48,867 nucleotides of DNA. Source: Lachnospiraceae bacterium (GTDB taxonomy: Bacteria; Bacillota; Clostridia; Lachnospirales; Lachnospiraceae). The notes below the pieces were generated by a model that worked only from the letters and a program-made list of their open reading frames with translations, was not told the DNA's origin and made no database searches. The stretch lies in assembly GCA_024680815.1 (NCBI GenBank), contig JAILBQ010000080.1, positions 1-48,867 on the forward strand. Direction: 5' to 3'. Shown here piece after piece: positions 26,701-35,772 of this stretch. Both the position numbers and the translations under genes were made by a program. Positions within the stretch are counted from its first letter, which is position 1; each line of letters opens with the position of its first letter.

Positions 26701-27212
26701 TCGGATCTTACATAGTGGACCGCACCGTCCTGTCCGCTGTATAGCTCGTAAAAATCTTCTTCCTCCGAAAGAGTGTTCTCATCGTCTGCCGGTTCCTCAA
26801 AATAAACAAAGCTATTGTTTTCCGGATCATACAAAAAGACTTCGTTTACGATTTCCCCGTCGATTTTGTCATCTACGCAAAGATCATCATAGCCGTCCCC
26901 GTTTATATCCCGCATCTGCATACTGTCTTCCACGGTATCAAGATCGTGGATGCCGTCTTTGAGCGGGCAATCAGGGAAGGGCTCATAACTTTCCCGGTCG
27001 GGAGCCAGGATGATAACCCCGTCATCTTTATATCCGGCTGCGAGGAGTGTTTCCTTTCCATCAGGAGTATTCCAGTCCAGATAGAGATAGGCGCGGTATG
27101 TTCTCCAGTCAGCTCCGTCAATGTCATCATCCCTTTCGATCGTTGTCCCGCATCCCGCGCCAAATACGGCGATCAAAGACAGCAGACCGATCAGCAGAAT
27201 CTCTTTTTTCAT
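26667..27212 (-). CDS. Small lipoprotein with an acidic repeat-like motif
   Basis: This is the only convincing minus-strand gene. The 181-residue precursor starts behind a strong AAAAAGGAGG site (27219-27228, minus strand) and has a lipobox AVFGAGC, giving a mature acidic protein. RDINGDGYDDLCV at about residues 101-113 is an FG-GAP/dockerin-like Asp-rich calcium loop, common in extracellular clostridial proteins. Its 3' end lies against the lectin-like remnant on the other strand. A weak -10 (TATGAT, 27264-27269 minus) may serve it. Function unknown. Confidence 0.78.
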   Translation of the reverse strand: MKKEILLIGLLSLIAVFGAGCGTTIERDDDIDGADWRTYRAYLYLDWNTPDGKETLLAAGYKDDGVIILAPDRESYEPFPDCPLKDGIHDLDTVEDSMQMRDINGDGYDDLCVDDKIDGEIVNEVFLYDPENNSFVYFEEPADDENTLSEEEDFYELYSGQDGAVHYVRSDHCQYRPYPRV

Positions 27213-27341
27213 AATTCCTCCTTTTTCTTAACCGGGTATCAGAACACCGGAAGTCTTATTTAAATCATACTATTTTTTACCTGAAAAAAACAGGTAGAAA
27301 AAGGAATACTATGTTTAGGTCGCAAAAAGTAGCTTACCGGA

Positions 27342-27370
27342 TTGTTTATCTTATGTGCGAATAGTATAAT
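27342..27370 (+). promoter_or_regulatory. Sigma-A type promoter for the 27424 lipoprotein
   Basis: TTGTTT (27342-27347) and TATAAT (27365-27370) are spaced by exactly 17 bp and lie 54 nt before the lipoprotein start. This is the right strand and the only good match in the divergent 211-bp gap 27213-27423. The gap also holds a small TACCTG/CAGGTA hairpin at 27278-27296. Confidence 0.7.
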
Positions 27371-27423
27371 TTGAGTGATGTGAGGAAAATCACAAATCAT
27401 AAAGACATACAAGGAGAAAGCTG

Positions 27424-28602
27424 ATGAGGAGAATGTACAAAACTATAATCGCAATGATTATGATACTGGGATTGATTGCAGGCATTCTGTCCGGCTGTGG
27501 CAAATCCAAAGCCGAAGCGGATGTGCCGGAGCAGACGGAGGAAGAGGCACCTTCGCAGACTGCGGAGCAACCTGAAGAGGAAGCGGTCGAAACCGAAAAC
27601 GACGCGGAGGAAGCGGAACCTGCCGGGAGCGAAGAGGATTACGATGCCGTATGTACGCTTTATCTCGGCGGGGCGGAGGACGCGAGCGTGGGAATGGAAA
27701 TGGTGGACGATCAGTTTAATGATGATGGAACCTATCGGAACGAATATGTTTCTGACGACGGGATGCTCAGTATCTGCGAGGCAGGGAATTTCCTGTCCGG
27801 CGATGAGTTTGAAGATCTTGAAAAAGCAGCCATCGAAATGGCGCGCCGGATTCTGCCGGAAGGCAAGGAAAGCGCCGATGAAACTGCCGAACTTAATGAG
27901 GAATACTCCGCAAATACCTCATATCCCGTTTATATCGTGACATTTACGACAGGCAGCAACGAGGATACGTGGAGCTGGAAGGCCTTTACGCTCTCAACCG
28001 ATACCTGCGGCCTTGTATATGCCATCGGTGCACCTGCTGATTTTGACGAGGACATGTTAGCTCTTGCGGATGAGACATTCCCGAAATTGCGTGTTGTGGA
28101 CAAGGATGAGGGACTTGAAACAAATGACGTTTCCTATATGACGGATCTGTTTGATTATTATGGAGCAAATATCGAGCATGTGGCCACCGATATTCCGGAG
28201 CTTGAGTATGATGACTCCTACAAGAGCGCTGAGGGTACAACGGAGATATCCGCTCCGACAGACACGATGGAAAAGATGTCAGACGGCATCGCCCTTGCCG
28301 GACCGTTCTTTACCGTGGACAAAGACGGAACTGTAGTCGGGGTGAATTACGGCGGTCAGACATATTCTGTTTGCGGGATCACGGCGGGCATGCCCATGAG
28401 CGAGGCGGCGGAAATTGCAAAGAGCCACGGATTTACTTTTTCCGATGTGGAAATCGCACACGGGACCGCGAAATATGTTGTCATATATGATAACGGGGAA
28501 ATGAGATTATGTATTACCTCGGATGCGGACGGCGACTTCAGCAAAACCGGGGAGAGCGATGTGACGGGAAATGTGGACGGGATCCTGTTAACAACGAAAT
28601 GA
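27424..28602 (+). CDS. Lipoprotein of unknown function
   Basis: The 392-residue precursor has a signal sequence with lipobox GILSGC (about residues 20-25), a Glu/Ala-rich linker (about 30-72) and two apparent globular parts. The second contains FFTVDKDGTVVGVNYGG followed by GITAGMPMSEAAEIAKSHGF, a pattern of small repeats that handle short extracellular ligands, but I recognise no named family. The ATG follows AAGGAGAAAG. It shares the acidic-linker design of the lipoprotein at 25312 and is divergent from the one at 26667, so the three probably arose or were acquired together. Confidence 0.75.
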   Translation: MRRMYKTIIAMIMILGLIAGILSGCGKSKAEADVPEQTEEEAPSQTAEQPEEEAVETENDAEEAEPAGSEEDYDAVCTLYLGGAEDASVGMEMVDDQFNDDGTYRNEYVSDDGMLSICEAGNFLSGDEFEDLEKAAIEMARRILPEGKESADETAELNEEYSANTSYPVYIVTFTTGSNEDTWSWKAFTLSTDTCGLVYAIGAPADFDEDMLALADETFPKLRVVDKDEGLETNDVSYMTDLFDYYGANIEHVATDIPELEYDDSYKSAEGTTEISAPTDTMEKMSDGIALAGPFFTVDKDGTVVGVNYGGQTYSVCGITAGMPMSEAAEIAKSHGFTFSDVEIAHGTAKYVVIYDNGEMRLCITSDADGDFSKTGESDVTGNVDGILLTTK

Positions 28603-28674
28603 TAAGAACCGAAGGCGTCAGGGCTTTTGTTATACTCAAGCCCCGGGTTTTCCAAGTCCGGAGGAAACTGTTAT

Positions 28675-30408
28675 ATGCAGAAAATCGGAATCGGATACGA
28701 GGATTACAGAGAGTTCATCGACAGTGATATGTACTTTGTGGATAAGACCCTGCTGATTCGGGACGTTATCGAGAAGGGCGGGAAGACCACGCTTTTCACA
28801 AGGCCCAGACGCTTCGGTAAGACGCTGGCCTTATCGATGCTTCGTACCTTTTTTGAACTGGAATATGACCGGGACGGCAATATAATCGAAAAGAAAAGGT
28901 ATTTTGAAGGAAAGAAGATTATGGAGGCCGGGGAGGACATCCTGTCAAAGATGGGGAAATATCCGGTCATCAAGCTGTCACTTAAATCGGCGAAACAGCC
29001 GGATTTCAGGCTTGCCGGCTTAAGACTCAGGGATGAAATTGTCAGTGAATTCAGGAGGCATGGTTACTTACGTGATTCAAAAAAGCTTGATGCCGAGGAA
29101 AAACAGGCGCTCAATCCGTTTTTTTCTCCTCTGCCTGATTTGCAGATATTGGATGAGGCAAAAGCGTTTGCGGAAATAGGACGATATGCGACTTCCTTAA
29201 AGGTACTGTCAGACTGTCTGGCAAAGCATCATGAAACGAAGGTCATCATCCTTCTGGACGAATATGATGTGCCGCTTGAAAATGCATATTTTACCGGCTT
29301 TTATGATGAGATGACAGGTTTTATCCGCTCTCTTTTCGAATCGGCGTTGAAGACTAATGATGCCCTGGAGCTTGCGGTGGTGACCGGGTGCCTGAGGATC
29401 AGCAGGGAGAGCATATTTACAGGGCTTAACAATCTCGAGATCAATTTGATACATGGAGAGAGTTTCGGCGAGTATTTCGGCTTTACCCAGCAGGAGACCG
29501 AGGATATGCTTATTGCTTATGGCCTTAAGGATAAAATCGGGCAGGTCAGGGACTGGTATGACGGTTATCTTTTCGGAAAAGCGGAAGTCTATAATCCATG
29601 GAGCGTCATAAAATATGTCAAGGATCACCGGGAATCCCCGGAGGCTTTTCCCAGGCCCTACTGGTCCAACACCTCATCAAATTCAATTATTAAGGAACTG
29701 GTGTACAAGGCAGACGAGGATATGAAGAAAGATCTTGAAAGGCTGATCGAAGGGGGCACCATAGAGAAGCGGATACATGAAGACATTACCTACGGGGATA
29801 TAGATCAGTCTGAGGACAATCTCTGGAATTTCCTGTATTTTACCGGATATATGAAGAAGGTGTCGGAACGTTTTGAAGACGATAAAATATATTTGACGAT
29901 GTGCATTCCCAATAGGGAGGTAAGGAGTATCTATTCTGATCAGATCAGCACCTGGTTTGAAAAGATTGTAAAAAATACAGACCGGCAGGAACTCTATCAG
30001 GCTGTAATCTCAAAGGATACCGACAGGATTGCCGGCATATTTACGGCACTCCTCGAAAAATCCATCAGTACCTTCGACTGCATTGAAAGCTTCTATCATG
30101 GTTTTGCGCTGTCAATGCTGCTTGGTATGCCTGCCTATGAGGTAAGATCCAACCGGGAGGAAGGTTTAGGCCGTCCTGAAATCATTCTTTATCCGGTTCG
30201 CCCAAAAGACCCCGCCTATATCTTTGAACTGAAGGTAAGAAAAAAGTTTAACGAGATGCAGGACGGTATCGAGGAGGCCTTCACCCAGATACGGGATCGT
30301 AAATATGAAGAGGGAGTTCTGGAAGACGGCTATATCGGAGCCGTCTCCTTCGCGGTGTGCTTCTGTAAAAAAAGCTGCATCCTTGAACTGTATTCCCAAA
30401 AGAAATAA
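28675..30408 (+). CDS. AAA-ATPase-like / PDDEXK_9 nuclease-like protein
   Basis: The 577-residue product matches the AAA-ATPase_like (PF09820) plus PDDEXK_9 (PF08011) family common in gut Firmicutes and Bacteroidetes. The start GIGYEDYREFIDSDMYFVDK is typical, followed by the Walker A loop FTRPRRFGKTLALSML, a Walker B IILLDEYDVP, and YWSNTSSNS in the middle. The C-terminal nuclease-like part has GRPEIILYP and YIFELKVRK, giving the D/E-x-K core. I use ATG 28675, behind CGGAGGAAA, not an upstream in-frame ATG at 28627. The family is highly multicopy and mobile; its role (possibly defence or transposition-related) is not established. Confidence 0.88.
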   Translation: MQKIGIGYEDYREFIDSDMYFVDKTLLIRDVIEKGGKTTLFTRPRRFGKTLALSMLRTFFELEYDRDGNIIEKKRYFEGKKIMEAGEDILSKMGKYPVIKLSLKSAKQPDFRLAGLRLRDEIVSEFRRHGYLRDSKKLDAEEKQALNPFFSPLPDLQILDEAKAFAEIGRYATSLKVLSDCLAKHHETKVIILLDEYDVPLENAYFTGFYDEMTGFIRSLFESALKTNDALELAVVTGCLRISRESIFTGLNNLEINLIHGESFGEYFGFTQQETEDMLIAYGLKDKIGQVRDWYDGYLFGKAEVYNPWSVIKYVKDHRESPEAFPRPYWSNTSSNSIIKELVYKADEDMKKDLERLIEGGTIEKRIHEDITYGDIDQSEDNLWNFLYFTGYMKKVSERFEDDKIYLTMCIPNREVRSIYSDQISTWFEKIVKNTDRQELYQAVISKDTDRIAGIFTALLEKSISTFDCIESFYHGFALSMLLGMPAYEVRSNREEGLGRPEIILYPVRPKDPAYIFELKVRKKFNEMQDGIEEAFTQIRDRKYEEGVLEDGYIGAVSFAVCFCKKSCILELYSQKK

Positions 30409-30510
30409 TGCAGGGGTCAGATTTGCCGTTCCATATCTTAAAGAATATCTGGCAAGTGATAATCGTCTCTGAATTCGGCCGACAGACAGATACGGGATCG
30501 GAAATCTTTA

Positions 30511-30539
30511 TTGACAAGCCATTTATCCGACATTACAAT
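30511..30539 (+). promoter_or_regulatory. Near-consensus sigma-A promoter
   Basis: A perfect TTGACA (30511-30516), 17 bp and TACAAT (30534-30539) lie 31 nt upstream of ATG 30571. The TTG of the -35 box also begins an in-frame extension of the membrane protein. The promoter shows that the ATG, not this TTG, is the start. The remainder of the 162-bp gap (30409-30510) shows no other feature. Confidence 0.85.
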
Positions 30540-30570
30540 CGAATTACAGATATTGTTTGAGGGGACTGCG

Positions 30571-31077
30571 ATGAATCCTGAGGTCGTGAAAAAAATCGGA
30601 CGGGAAATGAGCATGTTGATGGGTATAAGCCTGAGCTTCTTCCTGTCTCTTACAGGAACAGTGTCCTCCGGGCATTTTACTCTCCCGGCCTTTTTCATAA
30701 GTTTTATTTTGAGCACGGTTATAAGCCTTTTAATCGGCTTTCTGGTTCCTATGAAAAAACTCACGGACAGCCTTTGCGCAAAATGCGGGATCAAAGGCGG
30801 CACTCTTAATGCAAGGCTCTTTGAAAGCCTTATTTCCGACCTCCTCTATACTCCGTTTATAACTCTTTCCATGGTTTTGCTTGCGTGGAACATGGCAAAG
30901 CGCCAGGCTCCTCCGGAAGCGCAGATTCCCTTTCTTCCGATGTTTCTTCATTCACTGGGTTTAAGCCTCGTTATCGGATATGTACTGATATTCTTCCTGA
31001 CCCCGTTCTATTTAAATATCACCTTCCGTCGAAACGGCATCACTCCGCCGGAAGCTCCGAGGGGGCCCAGACCTTGA
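30571..31077 (+). CDS. Small four-helix membrane protein (DUF2798-like)
   Basis: The 168-residue product has about four membrane helices (about 15-35, 38-60, 83-106 and 124-147) and a TPFYLNITF motif near the end that recalls DUF2798 proteins, whose function is unknown. A near-consensus promoter lies just upstream, and a GAGGGG ribosome site precedes the ATG. The stop overlaps the next gene's TTG start as TTGA (31074-31077), so the two are a coupled pair. Family assignment is tentative. Confidence 0.65.
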   Translation: MNPEVVKKIGREMSMLMGISLSFFLSLTGTVSSGHFTLPAFFISFILSTVISLLIGFLVPMKKLTDSLCAKCGIKGGTLNARLFESLISDLLYTPFITLSMVLLAWNMAKRQAPPEAQIPFLPMFLHSLGLSLVIGYVLIFFLTPFYLNITFRRNGITPPEAPRGPRP

Positions 31078-31883
31078 AAAAACGCGTCTCTCCGGTTCTG
31101 ATTGTTGCTCTCATTCTTCTGCTCCTGTTTGTTCTGCTCTCCGGGGGTGTAATTGCCATACTCCTTACGGGCTGGAAGGTGGATTCCAATCCCCTGACAA
31201 AGAGTATTAACCGGTCGCTTGCGATCGATGCGCTGGAGAAAGCCATTCTCGAGGAAACCGAGGTTAAAGTTGATCTTAGAAAAGTTCGCAGCGCCATTAC
31301 CGACGAAGAAGAAGCGGCTCTTTTTGACGACCCCCTTCTTTATTACGTGGAGGAGCCTGGCTTCGCGGCGACCTGGTTTGAGTATCTCCGTTCGGATGAA
31401 TGGAAGTTTTCCGATGCCGCCTCGGATATGACCACCGAGGTGAGCGGCGACACCTACGACTACCTGACTCTCTGCGCAAAATACGGCTATCCTGAATTCG
31501 CCGAGGACTACGGCGACCTTCTGGAGGAAGAAGAGGAGGAGGAAGACGAGGATTATGAAGAAGAGGAGGAGCCGGAATACCTTATCTATGTTGACTGGAA
31601 AACCGGCGAGCTCCACTGGATAGATGAAGAAGAGGAAGACGTCTACGCTGACGAAGCGTACGAAGAAGAGGACGAAGAAGACGAAGACATAGAAGAAGAG
31701 GACTACGAAGAAGAGCCCGAAGAGGAAGAACCGGAGGAAATTGCAGACGAAGAGCTTCCGGAAGAGCCCGAAGAGCCGGAAGAAAGCGAGGAGCCGGAAG
31801 AAAGCGAGGAGGATCTTTCAGATGAACCCGAAGAGCTCCCCGAGGACACCGGCGAAGGAGATGAAGAGGGCTATAACGAGTGA
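31074..31883 (+). CDS. Membrane-anchored protein with an extremely acidic tail
   Basis: The 269-residue product starts at TTG 31074 behind GAGGGGG and overlaps the preceding stop (TTGA). A single membrane helix (about residues 8-30) is followed by a modest globular part (about 40-150) and then about 115 residues made mainly of Glu and Asp with scattered Tyr and Pro, interrupted once by YLIYVDWKTGELHWID. Such tails bind cations or basic proteins, or act as charged spacers. The repeated GAAGAG codons are prone to length change. It precedes a strong terminator and probably forms a two-gene operon with the preceding membrane protein. I do not recognise a family. Confidence 0.7.
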   Translation: MKKRVSPVLIVALILLLLFVLLSGGVIAILLTGWKVDSNPLTKSINRSLAIDALEKAILEETEVKVDLRKVRSAITDEEEAALFDDPLLYYVEEPGFAATWFEYLRSDEWKFSDAASDMTTEVSGDTYDYLTLCAKYGYPEFAEDYGDLLEEEEEEEDEDYEEEEEPEYLIYVDWKTGELHWIDEEEEDVYADEAYEEEDEEDEDIEEEDYEEEPEEEEPEEIADEELPEEPEEPEESEEPEESEEDLSDEPEELPEDTGEGDEEGYNE

Positions 31884-31927
31884 CACTCTCACCTAAATAA
31901 CTTTTCGGAAATAATGACACGGTAAGG

Positions 31928-31978
31928 TAAAATAAAGTGTGTAAGTTAAGAAACCATTAACTTACGCACTTTATTTTA
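31928..31978. terminator. Strong bidirectional-looking intrinsic terminator
   Basis: A 21-bp stem (31928-31948 with 31958-31978) with one G-U pair and a 9-nt loop carries an A-rich 5' and T-rich 3' side (AAAATAAAG / CTTTATTTT). It closes the accessory region just before the clpB promoter. Confidence 0.9.
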
Positions 31979-32017
31979 TATTATGCGATCAAAGCGGATT
32001 GGAATTTTCTGACAATT

Positions 32018-32044
32018 TTAGCACTCGACACTTGACAGTGCTAA
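32018..32044 (+). promoter_or_regulatory. CIRCE operator (HrcA binding site)
   Basis: TTAGCACTC, nine bases, then CAGTGCTAA matches the CIRCE consensus TTAGCACTC-N9-GAGTGCTAA at 17 of 18 arm positions. It overlaps the clpB promoter, so the heat-shock repressor HrcA should block transcription until stress. HrcA-CIRCE control of clpB is known in several Gram-positive bacteria. Confidence 0.95.
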
Positions 32045-32060
32045 CAATATGTGGTAAAAA
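32032..32060 (+). promoter_or_regulatory. clpB promoter
   Basis: TTGACA (32032-32037), a 17-bp spacer and TAAAAA (32055-32060). The -35 box lies inside the CIRCE operator, and the predicted leader is about 75 nt. Confidence 0.8.
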
Positions 32061-32142
32061 TTAACTGATACAGCCGCGAAAGAATTACCACGGCAATGAA
32101 AATGCCGCCGAAAAACGCTTTGAAATGAAAGGAGGACTTCTC

Positions 32143-34725
32143 ATGAATATTAATAAATTTACCCAGAATTCCATAAATGCTATCAACAGGTGCGACAAAA
32201 TCGCAGAGGAATACGGAAACCAGGAGATGGAGGAGGAGCATCTCCTCTATTCGCTTTTGACCATCGAGGATTCCCTGATTCTAAAGCTGATTGAGAAAAT
32301 GGGGATAGACCGGAACGCCTTTATACAGAGGGCCGAACAGGCTCTTTCAAAATGCGTGAAGGTTCAGGGCGGGGATCTGAGAGTAGGACGGTTCTTAAAT
32401 AAGGTACTGAACCGCTCGGAGGACGAAGCGAAGGCCATGGGAGACGAATATGTTTCCGTGGAACACCTGTTTCTTTCCATGATCGCGGAGCCCAATAACG
32501 AGATTAAAAAGGTTTTCAAGGAATACGGAATCACGAGAGACAGGTTTTTAACCGCCTTAAGCACTGTCCGGGGGAATCAGCGGGTCACCAGCGACAATCC
32601 CGAGGCCACCTACTCCACACTGGAAAAATACGGCATAAATCTGGTGGAACGGGCCAGGGAGCAGAAGCTTGATCCTGTTATCGGACGGGACGGAGAGATA
32701 AGAAACGTGATCCGCATTCTTTCCAGAAAGACCAAGAATAATCCGGTGCTTATCGGAGAACCCGGAGTCGGAAAAACCGCCGTGGTGGAGGGGCTGGCTC
32801 AGAGGATAGTGGCCGGTGACGTGCCGGAGGGCATAAAGGACAAGGAGATTTTCGCCCTCGATATGGGCTCCCTTGTGGCCGGAGCTAAATACCGGGGAGA
32901 ATTTGAGGAGCGCCTTAAGGCAGTGCTGGAGGAAATCAGGAAATCCGACGGCCGGATCATCCTTTTCATTGACGAGCTGCATACGATTGTGGGCGCCGGA
33001 AAGTCGGAAGGAGCAATGGATGCCGGCAATATGCTAAAGCCCATGCTGGCCCGCGGGGAGCTCCACTGCATCGGCGCCACGACTCTGGACGAATACAGAA
33101 TGTATATCGAAAAGGACGCGGCCCTGGAGCGGAGATTCCAGCCCGTAACCGTGGACGAGCCCTCTGTTGAGGATACGATTTCGATTTTAAGGGGTTTAAA
33201 AGAGAGCTATCAGGATTATCACGATGTGGAGATAACCGATTCAGCCCTCGTGAGCGCAGCCGTGCTTTCCCACCGCTATATTTCCGACAGGTTCCTGCCT
33301 GACAAGGCCATCGACCTGGTGGACGAAGCCTGCGCCTCCACCAAGATGGAGCTGGACTCCATGCCCACGGAGCTGGATGAGCTTCGGCGTAAAAATCTTC
33401 AGATGGAAATCGAGGTGAAGGCTCTCGAAAAGGAAACGGATAACCAGAGCAAAGAAAGACTCGAGGAATTAAGGAAGGAGCTCTCCGAGTCCCAGGAGGC
33501 CTACGCAGGCATGAAGGCGCAGTGGGACAACGAAAAGGCCAGCCAGAGTAAACTCAGCGAAATACGTAACCAGATACTCGGAATGAAGAACGAAATAGAG
33601 TTGGCCGAGAGAAACGGGGACTTAAGCAAAGCGTCTGAACTTAAGTACGGAAAGCTCCCGGAGCTGGAGCGGTTCTACGAGCTGGAAAAGACGAAAACGG
33701 ATGAAAAGGGCTCCGTCATGGTCAACGAGGTTGTGACCGATGAGGAGATAGCTGAAATTGTTTCCCGCTGGACGGGTATTCCGGTATCGAAGCTGACCGA
33801 AGGAGAGAGGGCGAAGGTGCTGGGGCTGGGAGACGAGCTGCATAAGCGTGTAGTGGGGCAGAACGACGCGGTTGAGAGGGTGACGGAGGCGATCTTAAGA
33901 TCCAGAGCCGGTATAAAGGATCCCACGAAGCCCATCGGCTCCTTCCTGTTTTTGGGCCCCACGGGTGTGGGCAAAACCGAGCTGGCCAAGAGCCTGGCTC
34001 AGGCCCTCTTTGACGACGAGGGCAACATCGTCCGAATCGACATGAGTGAATATATGGAGAAATTTTCCGTATCCCGCCTGATCGGGGCTCCTCCGGGCTA
34101 TGTGGGCTACGAGGAGGGCGGACAGCTGACTGAAGCGGTAAGAAGAAAGCCCTATTCAGTCGTGCTTTTTGACGAGATCGAGAAAGCCCATTCCGACGTG
34201 TTCAATGTGCTTCTCCAGGTACTGGACGACGGGAGGATTACCGACTCCCAGGGCCATACCGTGGACTTTAAGAATACGATTCTTATCATGACCTCCAATA
34301 TCGGCTCCAATTATCTGCTGGACGGAATAGACGAAAACGGGAATATTTCCCTGACGGCGTCCCGGGCGGTGGAGGAGGAACTTAAAGACCATTTCCGGCC
34401 TGAGTTTTTGAACCGTCTGGACGAGATCATAATGTTCAAGCCGTTAACGAAGGGGAATCTCAGCAGAATAATTGATCTCTTGGTGGAGGACACCAACCGG
34501 AGGCTTTCGTCCCAGGAGCTTTCCATCGCTCTTACGGAAGCGGCGAAGGAGAAAATCGCGGAGGATGCCTATGATCCGGTATACGGCGCCAGACCTCTGA
34601 AGCGTTATATGCAGAAGAACGTGGAAACCCTCTCGGCAAGGCTGATTCTTTCCGGCGAATGTCCGGAGGGGTCGCGCATCAGAATTGACGAGCGCGACGG
34701 TACACTGACGGCTGAGGTGGAGTAA
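32143..34725 (+). CDS. clpB: ATP-dependent disaggregase ClpB
   Basis: The 860-residue Hsp100 hexamer extracts polypeptides from aggregates together with DnaK. It has an N-domain (1-145), a first AAA+ module with Walker A GEPGVGKT (K211), a coiled-coil middle domain (about 400-520), a second AAA+ module with GPTGVGKT (K611), and the [14 protein letters not shown] pore loop. Key lysines match E. coli ClpB positions 212 and 611. I start at ATG 32143, 7 nt after AAAGGAGG; an upstream in-frame ATG at 32125 lies before the ribosome site. It is monocistronic between a CIRCE-controlled promoter and a terminator. Confidence 0.97.
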   Translation: MNINKFTQNSINAINRCDKIAEEYGNQEMEEEHLLYSLLTIEDSLILKLIEKMGIDRNAFIQRAEQALSKCVKVQGGDLRVGRFLNKVLNRSEDEAKAMGDEYVSVEHLFLSMIAEPNNEIKKVFKEYGITRDRFLTALSTVRGNQRVTSDNPEATYSTLEKYGINLVERAREQKLDPVIGRDGEIRNVIRILSRKTKNNPVLIGEPGVGKTAVVEGLAQRIVAGDVPEGIKDKEIFALDMGSLVAGAKYRGEFEERLKAVLEEIRKSDGRIILFIDELHTIVGAGKSEGAMDAGNMLKPMLARGELHCIGATTLDEYRMYIEKDAALERRFQPVTVDEPSVEDTISILRGLKESYQDYHDVEITDSALVSAAVLSHRYISDRFLPDKAIDLVDEACASTKMELDSMPTELDELRRKNLQMEIEVKALEKETDNQSKERLEELRKELSESQEAYAGMKAQWDNEKASQSKLSEIRNQILGMKNEIELAERNGDLSKASELKYGKLPELERFYELEKTKTDEKGSVMVNEVVTDEEIAEIVSRWTGIPVSKLTEGERAKVLGLGDELHKRVVGQNDAVERVTEAILRSRAGIKDPTKPIGSFLFLGPTGVGKTELAKSLAQALFDDEGNIVRIDMSEYMEKFSVSRLIGAPPGYVGYEEGGQLTEAVRRKPYSVVLFDEIEKAHSDVFNVLLQVLDDGRITDSQGHTVDFKNTILIMTSNIGSNYLLDGIDENGNISLTASRAVEEELKDHFRPEFLNRLDEIIMFKPLTKGNLSRIIDLLVEDTNRRLSSQELSIALTEAAKEKIAEDAYDPVYGARPLKRYMQKNVETLSARLILSGECPEGSRIRIDERDGTLTAEVE

Positions 34726-34763
34726 ATATGAGATGAATTATGAGAAAAACTGTAAAGTTTACG

Positions 34764-34805
34764 AAAAAAAGGTATCGCAGGATGATCCCTGCGGTGCCTT
34801 TTTTC
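34764..34805 (+). terminator. clpB terminator
   Basis: A GC-rich 11-bp stem (GGTATCGCAGG / CCTGCGGTGCC, 34771-34781 and 34788-34798) is flanked by seven A residues before and a T-run after, so it could also work in reverse. Confidence 0.9.
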
Positions 34806-34843
34806 GGTGTCCGAAGAAATGCATAAGGATTGATTAAAAATTA

Positions 34844-34873
34844 TTGCCCGACCGGCACTGACTTTCGTATAAT
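34844..34873 (+). promoter_or_regulatory. Promoter of locus B
   Basis: TTGCCC (34844-34849), an 18-bp spacer and TATAAT (34868-34873) lie 41 nt before the GNAT gene, right after the clpB terminator. Locus B therefore has its own transcription start. Confidence 0.75.
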
Positions 34874-34914
34874 CTATAGTAGAAAAAACGGAGAAGCCGA
34901 CACGGGGGAAGGAT

Positions 34915-35751
34915 ATGATTGAAATTTTCAGGATTACGGCCGCGCAGGCGGATAAGCTCTCAGGACTGCTGCAGCCCGAGGTGTATAAGGCACTGAAAGC
35001 CGGAAAGCCGGTAACGGCCCTTCTGGCTTTAAATGACGGTGAAGTTGCCGGGGCTCTGGGCGGTGCTCTAAATAACGGAATTTTCGAGCTTTCATCGCTT
35101 TACGTTTATCCCGGCCAAAGAAGACAGGGGATCGGGAAGGCTCTTATGGACAGACTTTCTGACCTGCTTTCGGGCGAGGGGTCGGAGATATGGGCGGAAT
35201 TCATCCCTGAGCACGAGGATAACGAAAGCCTCTGTCCTTTTCTCGAAGCCATCGGATTTCGTATGAACATGCAGACTTTTCCGCGATATTATCTTTCTCC
35301 GTTGGAGAAAGTTAGCCCGGAGGAACCGGTCCCGGCAGGAAACGCTCCCGGGGTGCGTTCCTTTGCGGAGGTGCCCGAAAAGCTCCTCAGGCTGACCTCC
35401 AACAGCAGTATAAAGGAGGGATATCCGGTGCCGGATGGGGGACTTATCGCGGATAAGGTGGACGCTCACGTAAGCTTCTGCCTGCAGTCGGGGGAAAGTA
35501 TCAGTGCGTATATCGCGGTGGAAAGGATAGACCGTGAATTGTTAAGGATGGCGTCGATCTGGTGGTCCTCCGGAACAGGCGCAAGGGATATGATGGAATT
35601 AATCAACGCCGTGATCCGGGAGCTTAAAAAGCGGTATATGCCGAAAACGAAGCTGGTACTTCTTGCAGTCAATCCCGTATCGGAAAGACTGATAAAATAT
35701 CTTATAAAGGACGCAAAGCCGTGTTCTTTCAGCTACTATAAAACAGTTTAA
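34915..35751 (+). CDS. Tandem-GNAT-like acyltransferase heading locus B
   Basis: The 278-residue protein has an N-terminal GNAT domain with an intact acetyl-CoA motif A, LYVYPGQRRQGIGKALMDRL (about residues 62-81). A second, degenerate GNAT-like half (about 165-278) ends KTKLVLLAVNPVSERLIKYL. GNAT enzymes transfer acyl groups to amines; the target here is unknown. The start follows GGGGGAAGG, and the giant gene begins 22 nt after the stop. Similar two-half proteins lie at 42990 (end of locus B) and 17747 (start of locus A), which argues that the GNAT and giant proteins work together, for example as modifier and target. That link is inference. Confidence 0.75.
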   Translation: MIEIFRITAAQADKLSGLLQPEVYKALKAGKPVTALLALNDGEVAGALGGALNNGIFELSSLYVYPGQRRQGIGKALMDRLSDLLSGEGSEIWAEFIPEHEDNESLCPFLEAIGFRMNMQTFPRYYLSPLEKVSPEEPVPAGNAPGVRSFAEVPEKLLRLTSNSSIKEGYPVPDGGLIADKVDAHVSFCLQSGESISAYIAVERIDRELLRMASIWWSSGTGARDMMELINAVIRELKKRYMPKTKLVLLAVNPVSERLIKYLIKDAKPCSFSYYKTV

Positions 35752-35772
35752 AGATTTAAAAGGAGGGGGAAA

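Noticed and set aside
26513..26962. A 149-codon plus-strand frame as an independent gene
   Set aside because: Only its first 50-60 codons look protein-like, as the continuation of the lectin-like remnant. The rest is antisense to a well-supported lipoprotein gene.
30511..30570. TTG 30511 as the start of the small membrane protein
   Set aside because: This TTG is the first half of a TTGACA -35 box with a matching -10, so translation cannot begin there; ATG 30571 has a ribosome site.
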